Shown here piece after piece: positions 30,737-40,787 of a DNA stretch of 64,000 bases. The stretch spans positions 625,290-689,289 of the forward strand of contig PDUO01000015.1 of the NCBI GenBank assembly GCA_003008705.1, read 5' to 3'. The DNA is from Pezicula radicicola (lineage: Eukaryota > Ascomycota > Leotiomycetes > Helotiales > Dermateaceae). The number at the start of each line of letters is the position of its first letter. Positions within the stretch are counted from its first letter, which is position 1. A program made the translations under genes and the position numbers. Under the pieces are notes generated by a model, which did not search any database, was not told the origin of the DNA, and saw nothing but the letters and a program-made list of their open reading frames with translations.

Positions 30737-33700
30737 GTCCCTGTCGGTATCAAGTGTGCCAGCTGGCATTGAAAAATACTGGGCCTCATTGGTAGAAATA
30801 TACCGTTACATAGTACATAGTTTATAGTCTATCATCTGTAAACACTGGATAGCCATATAGAACACGGTATTTGCGAGCTGCATGCCTTGTGTTGAATTTT
30901 CGCTCACCGCTCTTCTTGTTCAAGACGTGATCGGAAAACTTGAATCTTTAGGGAAGAGTCTTATTTATCTATGCACTGTTTTATCTGTCTGGTCAGGCAC
31001 AGTTACCCGAGGAACCAATTAAGGCAATGCAAGCAATCCGGTAAGCCAAAGCATGAGCCCGTTCATTTCCCATTCACTTGTATCTCCGATCGGCTCCAGA
31101 CTTGTAACTTATGTACTCCACCAAGTAGTGGAAAGTTACATCCCAAGATCCTTAATTATCTCGTCTTTGTTCTATGCAGGTACTCAGGTACTAGAATCCT
31201 AAATATATGGAAGCCTTGAGCTAACCAATATAGGCAAGTGAGAAAGACGGAAGACAGAAGATGACTGGTAAATCTGACCTCGAACTCTTTTCCCCGTCAT
31301 TTTGTAGGGAGTATTTTTATCTCCTTACCGTAACTTACTGTCTTTCTCCCATATTTCTTTCTCGTCGGCAACCGACGGTTAAAGACGCTCTTACTTCGAT
31401 GACTTGTTAACTTTATACAACCTAACTTTACCTATCTTACTTACACTCATAATATACGTGTTTTACTCGTCAGCTATTGTTGCAATTTGCTTCTTTTCCG
31501 AATGGATCGGATACCAAAGTCCGAAGGAACGTACTGTATAATACCCATCGGCTATCCTACTCAGCTTATACGGAATAGACCAATTTCTATAAAACCCGAA
31601 ATATCGGTACGTCAGACCGGGTTTCGGTCTCCCAAAATAACTTCTCTGAGCTAAAATTCCTGCACAGTCAGAGAAGCCTTGGCAGGAACGTACTGTGGGG
31701 TAATAAATTAGTATGTTATCCTTCTGTACTACCAATATAAATCAAAGTGTTCGAGCTACTGGAAAGGAGAGGTTGAAGCTGCTGCTAAGGAGAGGTTGAA
31801 GCTGCTGCTAAGGTGAGAATGCGATGCTGGCTGGCATATAACAGGTTGTTGGGAATTTGTTGAGGATTATATAAGTGTAATGTGTTGATTGCTTTATGGG
31901 AGAGAAGTTAAGTAGGTGACTATTGAGATATGGGATATGAGAGAGGGACTTGAGTATGTTATCTGATGTAGCTCATTTGCTTTGAGTAACTGACTTGAAT
32001 GATCTCCCACAAGGCAGCCGATACGGCACCGAAGCTTGTATATTTCTATGAAACAGGTACAAATGTATTTTTTAAGTTTGATATTGACATCTATTGACAT
32101 CTAGACCACTGAGGAAACCTAACCAAGAATGAAGTCTCTCTAAGAGTTAAAGTTCGTCTAGGTTCCTCACAGATTCATAAGTTATTGCGTCTTAGTATAC
32201 GGAGTAGGTAATCGTCGGCCGATGAGTGGTATTTGATACCAGGAATAGAATTTGGGGGCTAAAATAACAAAATCCATAGATTACTCTCGTTCGCGAACTA
32301 ACTCCGTTGTCTTCATAGCGTATACCACTTTAAGCAAGTCGTGTTCCTATCCCACTTTCAACGTCCAATGCACGGTTCGTATACCACCGACGCTAGATTT
32401 GAGTGCCGGCACGGTATGATTCCTCCAGGGACACACCGGAGAAAGCTGAATGAAACATAGGTAGTCGGGTAAGTCAAATTCCTAACCTTTGAGACATGTG
32501 GATGTTTTTCTTTTTCTTTGCACCTATTAAGTATGGACTTCAAGTTCATGAGGTTGAATGACTAAATATTGATTATCCTCAAGATATTTTAAACCTGCAC
32601 ATAACATACTCAAATAGGTATCGGCAGAATCTAACCAACCCTGATCGATGTAACTTGGGGAAGACAGACTTGAACCCCGGTATCTTTCAAAATAAGGTTG
32701 TTTTCCGTGTCGGTGTTCTAGCGTTAAGGTGATCTGGAAATTAAAATACCAGTAACAAGCAAGACCGACTTTTCAAAGATCCATGCACGCCACGCCACAC
32801 TGTACAATTCGTACTACCCATACTTCTTCATCTCCATCTCAAAGCCATACTGACATCCCGCCATACCATATTTGAAGAAGCTGGAAAGAAAAAGACTGGT
32901 GGGTCGCCGCTTTACTCGTACTAGCACCAGTAAACAACCTCGCTTGCGGTGCCATGAATGCGGGCATGGCGAACATGGTACGCAGGGCTCAGAGATATGA
33001 TACACACAATCTACTGTAACAATCTAACGGACGGACCTCTTCTTAAAGTTGTCAAATCTGCAGCTAGCACTTATGTCCTTTCGGTGTTTGGGGAAAAAGT
33101 GTATGTTACACTACAATTAACTCCGCGATGAACGATCAAGATTTGGTTTTCGTCTTTCGGTATTTGTGTCTGTGTCCTGTGCTCGACCCCTCTGACCATG
33201 ACGACGGAGGGCTGGGTACTACCTTTGTGTGGTGTTTCGAAATAGTATAGTGAAAATGTACCCCCAATGCTCCATAGAAAAGGCTATCGGCCGAAAGTAG
33301 AATTTCCCCTGACCGGGCTGAAGGGAGTTCCCTTCCCTAGTGTACGAATCCGTAGGTAAGGCTTAGAAACGCTGACTAGGTTGACGTCCGAAAAGAGTAA
33401 AATAAGGATTCACAATGATTCAATATCGGACCATGTGCACAGCAAAATAGTTGATTAGTTTCAGAAAGGGTGAATAGAAAAACAGAGGTTCACTAGGTTC
33501 TTGTCAGCCCGCATGTCCGCCATCGCAAATCCCGTATGTTGAGGGGCATCGGAGGGAGTCGAAGAAAGATTGGATAAAATATGCGCCACCAGCTTCTAGA
33601 CTTTCTCGACTTCTAGACGAAACTTGCATGACGCTAAACACCGCTAAGCCACCCTCCCGGGCCTTCCCTACCACCTCCCCTCCTTAAGCGAGGGCGTGTC

Positions 33701-34360
33701 AGCAGGAAGATTGACATGTAAGCAGACCGAAATTTGCCTGTGAGCCTTTATGTAATGCAGACCTAAGCTGTGTGTTGCGTTGTGAGTGGTCACTTCCATC
33801 CCAGATGGCGACTTTTTGGTCAGCCATCTTTCTTCGTGCAGTTGCTTCTTTCCATCCCACCCCGCTAGCCGAAAATCCCCTTCCCCTTCCCTGCTCCGAA
33901 TTTCTTTCACGAGAAGGTAAGCAGATACCACCTCTGTTGCCCTGCAGGTCCAGCCGTCTTCCATTGGCTATTTGAATGTCTACATGCGGTATAGAGCCTG
34001 AACAACTTGTGGTATGACAGCCTTCCAAAGCCTCAGACCCCGAGATTCTGTGTCGCCGTGCATGTTGGGGTTCTGTCTTCTCCATGTTTAAATTCTTAAA
34101 ATTGATCCCTCTCCACCTTCATCTTCTTCCTCAAGGCTGTGCCTTGAGACTCTGCTCTAATAAATGCTCGCTGTTCCCCGAAGAGTTATAAATTTGACAG
34201 AAATAAGTTGAGACGCAATTGTATGACAGAGCTGCAGTACGAATTCAAAAGTCCGCAGCCTAGAGGACCTGTTCCCCTCAGCACCACAGGACCCTTCCGG
34301 GCAACCATCGCACAATTCTGTGACCTTATTCTACATTCGATCTCCCTCCTTCCGCCCAGC
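30737..34360. other. Large intergenic region, repeats only
   Basis: About 3.6 kb with no supported gene. It contains a 23-bp perfect tandem duplication (31764-31786 and 31787-31809), a pair of AGGAACGTACTGT words near 31526 and 31684, and a short fragment of the 18-bp-unit repeat at 31970-32000 (GCTTTGAGTAACTGACTTGA). The final few hundred bases are the promoter of the bZIP gene. Frames at 33668-34085 on the minus strand are low-complexity and not supported. Confidence 0.45.
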
Positions 34361-35132
34361 ATGTCGTCGGGACCATACCGCGCCAGCTCAGTCGAACATC
34401 CTACCTACTTTCCTCACACTGATGGGCCGCCGACTTTATACGATGGTACCTCCAGCGACTCCTCAGCAAGCTCGCCCCTGAACACACAGGTAAGTTACCA
34501 CCCGCAATTCCTTCATCTCCGGCGACTAACTCTTGGAAGAGTTTTGAAAACATATATGGAAATCAGTACATGCAGTATCCAACATTTCCCTACCAATACC
34601 CCGCAGAGGGTATGGCGCCGGTCGGACTGATACCCGTGGAGCTTGATATCGAGGGGCTATATGAAGATCATGACCGAAGAAGGAGGAAGAATGCGAACGG
34701 GAGTGACAAAGTGGTAGCCTCACATGTACATTCGGTATGAGCCAACCTACTGCAAGAAAATTTGAATCTGGCTAACCCAATAATCAGCGGCGTCGGGCAC
34801 AAAACAGAGCTTCTCAGAGAGCTTTCAGAGATAGGAAAGAGAAACATATGAGAGAGCTAGAGCAACGACTTGGAGAGCTCGAGGGGCGACATAGCGACCT
34901 CTCAAGGTCCTACGAATCTCTCCAAGTCGAATATTCCAGTGTCAAGCAGGAGCTAGAGAGGCTTCGGAAGGATAACGAGAGACTTGAGAAAAGGGAGAAC
35001 TCGTTAAAGTCATATCCCTCGACTGGTGGCAGCGGGTGGGATGCATCGAAGGAAGGAGCTATGGATCCTCTCTTGTTTGACGTCTCTGCGTTCTGCTACG
35101 ATCAGGAGGACAACGATGATCGTAGGGTATAA
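34361..35132 (+). CDS. bZIP transcription factor, Yap/AP-1-like
   Basis: Three exons, 34361-34489, 34540-34734 and 34788-35132, encode 222 aa; introns of 50 and 53 nt keep the frame. Exon 3 opens with the basic region RRRAQNRASQRAFRDRKEKH (from residue 109), carrying the N-x2-S-Q-x2-FR arrangement of fungal Yap/Pap1-type factors. A leucine-zipper heptad region follows (MRELEQRLGELE, then LQVEYSSVKQELERLRKDNE). It lacks the long C-terminal Cys-rich domain of Yap1, so redox control by that route is unlikely. The role is nuclear DNA binding as a dimer; targets are unknown. The N-terminal part is Ser/Tyr/Pro-rich and may be an activation region. Confidence 0.88.
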
Positions 35133-35499
35133 ATTCCGGTCGTTTGTTGGCGTTGGATAAAAGGGGCGTTTTTGGGATCGGAGGCATTCCTAGGTATTGA
35201 TATCTTATCAGATTCCGGAAGATGGATCTGTAGCGTTGGAATTGGAACATGCATGTCCCGAATCTGGTGGGCGTTGTAGGAAAGCCATGTAAATTGGTAA
35301 AACTTCTCATTTTAATGACAAGACAACTCGTCGCTCCAAGGAAATTTGGCTGCTGAATGCAGGACCCGCAAAGATACTGATTGCATTTGATTGGCGCGGC
35401 TGCATGTTTTCTGGATGAAGATGAATTTGTTAACCCGCCGACCCCATAGAGAGTGAAGAACAATTCGCCTTTTCAAGGCCAGTTGCTCCCATCAGTAAG

Positions 35500-35638
35500 T
35501 ACCGTACGAATTGGTTTACAAGATATTATTTTGATTAGGACAAGTGAGCTACTCTAGTTACTCAAACTAAGTAAGTTATCCAAATCAAGTGAGATAACCA
35601 AGTCAAAAATGATCTCTTATAAACCAATTCGTACGGTA
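35500..35638. mobile_element. Small TIR element with 18-bp internal repeats, copy 1
   Basis: Begins TACCGTACGAATTGGTTTA and ends with its inverted match (TAAACCAATTCGTACGGTA), 139 bp in all. Beyond the first 19 bp the ends stay similar, to about 30 bp in total. The interior, read on the minus strand, is three degenerate 18-bp units close to RAGTAACTYACTTGATTT. No coding capacity, so it is a MITE-like non-autonomous element. Both ends begin and finish with TA, compatible with a TA target duplication. Confidence 0.8.
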
Positions 35639-35997
35639 CAGTGCTTTGATGCTTCCCGTGCCATTTGTATCAGAATGCGGATGATTTCCGAGAATGGTGC
35701 ATGTGGCGTTCGGGCTGCTCGGCAGAGAGACGATGGCTATGGGGTGAGCGACATCGTCACCGGTACCTATCTTGCTGCAGCAATTTCGTATGTATTTGGT
35801 GGGCGAGGGCTATCATACCACAAGATCGACGTGTCAACAACACGTGGTCCTCGTCGCTGTGTGAGATGGGCGAAGCATCTATCCTTCTATTCTTGAAGTG
35901 AGAACATTTGGTGTAGAGAAGAGACTGGTGTACGTTGGAAGCAATGGAAACACCGGCTACAGTATTTTCAATGTCCATGGCTGCTCCACGGCTTCCA

Positions 35998-36300
35998 TAC
36001 AGTAGGTGGACATAAGTCTGTGCACCTACCCTGTTTTACACTAGAACACTCCTAGTATGTCTGCTTACATAACTTAAACTTAGGCTATAAGTATATCTAA
36101 ACTTCTAATCTCTATTAATTAATCCTAGTTGCTTATAATTTTAATATAAATATAGAAAAATATAGGCACCTATTGAATAGGTAAATAAGTCTAGTATAAA
36201 GACTTTAATTATCCCTTCTTTACTATAAATCTTTAAAGTTTTAGGTGTGAGTTTTAGTGTAAAATAGGGTAAGAGCACAGACTTATGCCCACCTACTGTA
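35998..36300. mobile_element. Mariner-like MITE with TA target duplication
   Basis: Terminal inverted repeats of at least 48 bp. The left starts CAGTAGGTGGACATAAGTCT at 36000, and the right end at 36298 reads the same on the other strand with about five mismatches in 48, mostly transitions. Flanking TA dinucleotides at 35998-35999 and 36299-36300 look like the target-site duplication. CAGT ends and TA duplication are typical of Tc1/mariner/pogo elements. The interior is AT-rich without an open frame, so it is non-autonomous and probably RIP-degraded. Confidence 0.85.
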
Positions 36301-36586
36301 ATACCATAGCTGATACTATTTTGTTGCTTATATATCTCTTCGAGGCTAGATTCGGACTGAGCTATCCACTTTTTTTTCCCTCGTCTCGGAGAACTGTCGC
36401 CCAGGGAAAGTAAGGGTCCGGGATCTCAAACGGGTAAAAAGCCACCCCACCTAAATGGTTGGGAACGTCACTCTCCTAAAAACCATCTCTTCTCTCTTCC
36501 ACCATACCTACCTAATCATCTACAAAACATCTCCCACAACTGCAGGTCAGCACTTATAGAGATAAACACCATACTACATCGCAATC
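36301..36586. promoter_or_regulatory. Upstream region of transketolase
   Basis: Pyrimidine-rich tracts (TCTCTTCTCTCTTCCACC near 36485) precede the start codon, as is usual for highly expressed ascomycete genes. No defined operator is recognised. Confidence 0.35.
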
Positions 36587-39154
36587 ATGGGTTACACAGA
36601 TGTGGATAGATTGGCTATCAACACCATTCGACTGCTAGCCGTGAGTTTCAAGCCCTACTGCTTATCCATCCAATTTGCCCCGCCATCGCAGCCCCTCCAA
36701 GGCTCTTGTTGAGCGACCACAACAACACCATTCGCGATCAATCGTGCTAATCAAGCACTCTCACAGGTCGATGCTACCTTCAAGGCGAACTCCGGTCATC
36801 CTGGAGCTCCCATGTAAGTGAATCCAACGGCCTCTTGAAGCTGGACAGCTCTGACAATATCTGTAGGGGACTGGCCCCGGCCGCCCACGTTCTTTTCAAC
36901 AAGATCATGAACTACAACCCAAAGCATCCAAAATGGGCCAACCGCGACAGATTTGTTCTCTCGTGAGTACACCGAATCTCCTTTTGTTATTGAACAAATC
37001 GTACTGCGAATACCCTGTGGGGCGGTGAGGAAACTCAGATGGAGGGGTAATTTCTGCGATATGGGCCTTTGTCCTCGGAGAAATTCTATGCCATACTTAG
37101 GGAACTCCTATCTAGTATTACGTAGTCTAATGAACACACACTGGAACCCATGACAAGATTCGTCACAGGAGCTCAGCTAACAAATTGAACAGTAACGGAC
37201 ACGCATGCATGCTCCAATATGCCCTGATTCATCTCAGCGGATACAACTTGTCCTTGGATGATCTTAAGGCCTTCAGAGTTAGTACACGTCCCTGACCTTT
37301 ATCATTGCAGTATCTAATTTCGATAACAGCACATTGACAGCATTACACCTGGTCACCCGGAGGCACACGACACAGAGGGCATTGAAGTTACCACTGGTCC
37401 TCTCGGCCAGGGTTTCTCTAACGCTGTTGGTCTTGCCATTGCTCAGCAACACTCAGGGGCCGTGTTCAACAAGCCCGGTTTCGAGCTGATCAATAACTAC
37501 ACATACACCTTCTTGGGTGATGGTTGTCTGCAGGAGGGTGTTGCCAGCGAAGCTGCGTCCCTTGCTGGTCACTTGCAATTGGGCAACTTGATTGCGATCT
37601 ATGATGACAACCATATCACTATTGATGGTGACACCAATTGCTCTTTCACTGAAGATGTTGTTATGCGATTCAAATCGTACGGCTGGCACGTTGAGACTGT
37701 CGATGATGGTGACCACGACCTTGAGGCAATTGAGGCAGCTATTAAGAAGTGCCAGGCCGTTACGGACAAGCCCTCCTTGATCAAGCTCCGCACCACTATC
37801 GGATTTGGTTCGTTGGGACAAGGAACTGGTGCTGTTCACGGTGCCGCTCTCAAGAAAGATGACATCACGCAAGTCAAGAAGAAGTTCGGGTTTGACCCTG
37901 AGCAGACCTTTGTTGTTCCCCAGGAGGTTTACGACCTGTACAGCAAGCATGCTGCTGAGGGAGCCGCTCTGGAGAAGGAGTGGGAGCAAACTCTCGCAAA
38001 GTACAGCGAGCAGTACAAGGATGAGGCTGCCGACCTTAAGCGCCGCCTGACAGGCAAGCTTCCAGAAGGATGGGAGAAGAACCTCCCTACTTACGCCCCA
38101 ACTGATGCTGCCGTTGCATCTCGAAAGCTGTCTGAGATTGTTCTGCAGAAGATTCACGCTGCCGTTCCAGAGCTTATGGGAGGTTCCGCAGATCTGACCA
38201 GCTCCAACTTGACCAGATGGAAGGAGGCCGTTGATTTCCAGCCACCTTCCCTCGGTATCGGAGACTGGAGTGGACGCTACATCAGATATGGTGTTCGTGA
38301 GCACGCCATGGGTGCCATCTTGAACGGTCTCGCTGCGTACGGCACCATCCTCCCATATGCCGGTACCTTCTTGAACTTTGTCTCCTACGCTGCTGGTGCC
38401 GTCCGTCTCTCCGCTCTGTCTCAAGTCCGTACCATCTGGGTAGCTACACACGATTCCATCGGTCTTGGTGAGGATGGACCTACCCATCAGCCTATCGAGA
38501 CTCTTGCCCACTTCCGTGCTTTGCCCAACTGCATGGTCTGGCGTCCAGCTGACGGAAACGAGGTCAGCGCTGCATACTATGTTGCCCTGACTTCCCAACA
38601 CACCCCCAGCATCATTGCTCTCTCTCGCCAAAATCTTCCTCAACTTGAGAACTCCACCATTGGTCACGCCATCAAGGGTGGTTACGTCGTTCACGAGGCC
38701 GAGAAGGCCGATGTCACGCTCGTTTCCACTGGTTCCGAAGTTGGTATTTGTGTTGATGCTGTCAAGTACCTCAAGGAGAAGCACAGCCTTACCGCCCGTG
38801 TCGTTTCAATTCCTTGTTTCGAGGTCTTCGATGCACAGGATAAGGAGTACAGACTCAGTGTCTTGCCAGACGGCATCCCATCTCTGTCCGTGGAGGTTAT
38901 GTCCACTATGGGCTGGGAGAGATACACCCACGAGCAATTCGGTCTCAACAGATTTGGTGCCTCTGGTGCCTACAAAGATGTCTACAAGGTATGTGTCAAA
39001 ACTATTCCTGATCAAAACACTGCTAACCCCACAACAGAAGTTTGAATTCACCCCTGAGGGAATTAGCAAGCGTGCTGTCCAAACTGTTGATTTCTGGAAG
39101 GATGTACCAAACATTCGCTCTCCCATTAACCGCGCTTTCCAGCAACTCATTTAA
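36587..39154 (+). CDS. TKL1: Transketolase
   Basis: Six exons, 36587-36640, 36767-36813, 36867-36962, 37193-37277, 37330-38988 and 39038-39154, encode 685 aa, the normal fungal length. Transketolase moves two-carbon units between sugar phosphates in the non-oxidative pentose phosphate pathway, using thiamine diphosphate and Mg2+, in the cytosol. Visible motifs are [43 protein letters not shown], the ThDP motif GDGCLQEG through [33 protein letters not shown], and [18 protein letters not shown]. The C-terminal domain ends [19 protein letters not shown]. The fourth exon-exon join (KAFR followed by HIDSITPGH) is exact. The 443-codon minus-strand frame inside exon 5 is a shadow produced by codon bias. 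The gene is flanked by two copies of the TIR element. Confidence 0.95.
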
Positions 39155-39409
39155 GTAATTCAGACATATACTTGGACGATTGCTTTGATACTTTAGAGTT
39201 TTGGGAAGGTCAGAAAACACTTCGTGTATAGCCTGCTAGATAGACCGAAAATTAAGAGATTATGACCACAAGTTTTGCCTGCGATGGATTTTATAAAGGC
39301 ATCTTGTTCACTTCAATACCCAATATCGAGGAACTGTGATGGAAGTAAGCCGTCCTTATTGGAATTTATTAGTATATTTTTACGGACTAAACTGAGATAG
39401 ACTATGCTT
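39155..39409. other. Transketolase 3' region
   Basis: Non-coding, AT-rich; it holds the transcript end. Nothing else recognised. Confidence 0.35.
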
Positions 39410-39556
39410 TACCGTACTGATTGGTTTATAAGAGATCATTTTGACTTAGATAACTTACATGATTTAGGTAACTTACTAGATTTGAGTAACCTAACTTTAG
39501 TAACTAGCTCACTTGTCCTAATCAAAATGATCCCTTATAAACCAATTCGTACGGTA
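39410..39556. mobile_element. Small TIR element with 18-bp internal repeats, copy 2
   Basis: 147 bp. The left end TACCGTACTGATTGGTTTAT continues AAGAGATCATTTTGA. The right end is its near-perfect inverse (ends CCAATTCGTACGGTA), giving TIRs of about 36 bp. The interior holds units such as GATAACTTACATGATTT, AGGTAACTTACTAGATTT and GAGTAACCTAACTTTAG. It is the best preserved copy of the family in this window and has no coding capacity. Confidence 0.82.
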
Positions 39557-39941
39557 CATAGATACGGATAGTACCGAGTGCTGCTACAGGAACGGCGTTT
39601 CCTGCTTCTCATAGCTCCTTTTGTCGCAGGGTCTATTTAAAACAAGTCGGTAACTTCAAGTCTCTGGGGAATTTGTACCCTCGGCTTTTGCTTTGAATTT
39701 CCCATTGACCGTACTAAAAGTCCACTTTTCATGTGTAGAGTAAAATGTTCATTATTATGGCCTGCATCTCTATTGCTAGAATTCCTTCCTGTACTGATTC
39801 TGTGTTGTTCTAAATATGAACAAACGCCCGCTTTAGACTCTTCCTCGGCACGGGTTGGGTATATCTCTGCCATCCACCAATAGCTTATAACAAGCTACTC
39901 TACATCATAAGGTATTCTCAATAGGCCGAGTCCCAAGTCGT

Positions 39942-40538
39942 TCAGCCCTGCTCGACAGTGGCTGCCTCATCACCTTCCTCTTGTTCTTTGGCCCATGCAC
40001 GTTGAAAATCCCCTCCAATTTTCTCCAATCTTGCGGCTGCTCTCCGTGCATCTCCTGCTTCCTCTGCCCTTGATGCGACAACCGTCCCAATCAACAATGG
40101 CGCAGTATTCGCGCCACTCTCCTCCTCTGCCTCCTTTGCGGCCCTGGAGCCATTTACGCCATTGACTAATGTGTCTTCTCCTCGATCACCATCTAGATCG
40201 GTGCTGGCAGTCGTAGCAGTGAATGGTCTAAGCTCATCTCGCGTCGACTCTATAATCCCTCTCGCATAATTCGAGGCTTGGGAGGTAGATGTCGGATTGA
40301 GGTAGGAGTGTAGAATCAGAGGACCATTGGAGGTTGTCGAAATCATGACTCGCTGGGGGAGTCCCAGTTCCAATCTTGATGCCGTGCCATAGGTCTTGAT
40401 TGCAATTTCCGTGAGGTCTTTAAGAGCTTGTGATTGTGAGGAGGGGCTTTGAGGGGTTGTTGACAAGACCAGAGGTGTGTCAACTCGGTCGGTGAGATAG
40501 AAGGCAAGATTGGAATTCGAGGGTGGGAGGGACGCCAT
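39942..40538 (-). CDS. Conserved-looking hypothetical protein, 198 aa
   Basis: A single exon on the minus strand, starting MASLPPSNSNLAFYLTDRVD. I do not recognise the family. The first about 100 residues look like a compact alpha/beta domain: alternating hydrophobic strands such as RVMISTTSNGPLILHSYL and an amphipathic helix ALKDLTEIAIKTYGTASRLE. This is reminiscent of small roadblock/profilin-like adaptor folds. An acidic linker follows, then an Ala/Arg/Glu-rich helix (RAEEAGDARRAAARLEKIGG, then DFQRAWAKEQEEGDE). It has no signal peptide or membrane segment. It is divergent from the coiled-coil gene starting at 40788, with about 250 bp between the ATGs, so they may share a promoter. Coding status is supported by length, ATG context and sensible composition only. 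Confidence 0.6.
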   Translation of the reverse strand: MASLPPSNSNLAFYLTDRVDTPLVLSTTPQSPSSQSQALKDLTEIAIKTYGTASRLELGLPQRVMISTTSNGPLILHSYLNPTSTSQASNYARGIIESTRDELRPFTATTASTDLDGDRGEDTLVNGVNGSRAAKEAEEESGANTAPLLIGTVVASRAEEAGDARRAAARLEKIGGDFQRAWAKEQEEGDEAATVEQG

Positions 40539-40787
40539 GGTAATGTTTTGTCGAGCGAAGGGCTTTGATTGGCTTGAAGTGGTGGTGTTCCTTTTGTTAG
40601 AGGAGATCGTCCCTCGGATGATTGATGCGATTTGTGTTGCTCAAAATGTCAGCCTCGTCCAACAGGGATCTCCCGCCGCTAGTTTTAGAGCTCTCTTGAG
40701 AACAGCTTGGCCTTGCTGACTGGATACTTAACTAAATCCGACCTCAGCACTTCCCAGACATTAAGTTAAATACGAAGTTTAGATATT

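Noticed and set aside
32645..32745. A tRNA-like patch with a B-box-like GGTTCAAGTCT on the minus strand
   Set aside because: No matching 5' acceptor arm, the T stem does not pair, and the D-arm-like sequence is in the opposite orientation.
33668..34085. Minus-strand frames of about 100-128 codons upstream of the bZIP gene
   Set aside because: Low-complexity, no domain, overlapping frames in the bZIP promoter region.
37453..38784. 443-codon minus-strand open frame
   Set aside because: Lies wholly inside the main transketolase exon in a shadow frame; no domain.
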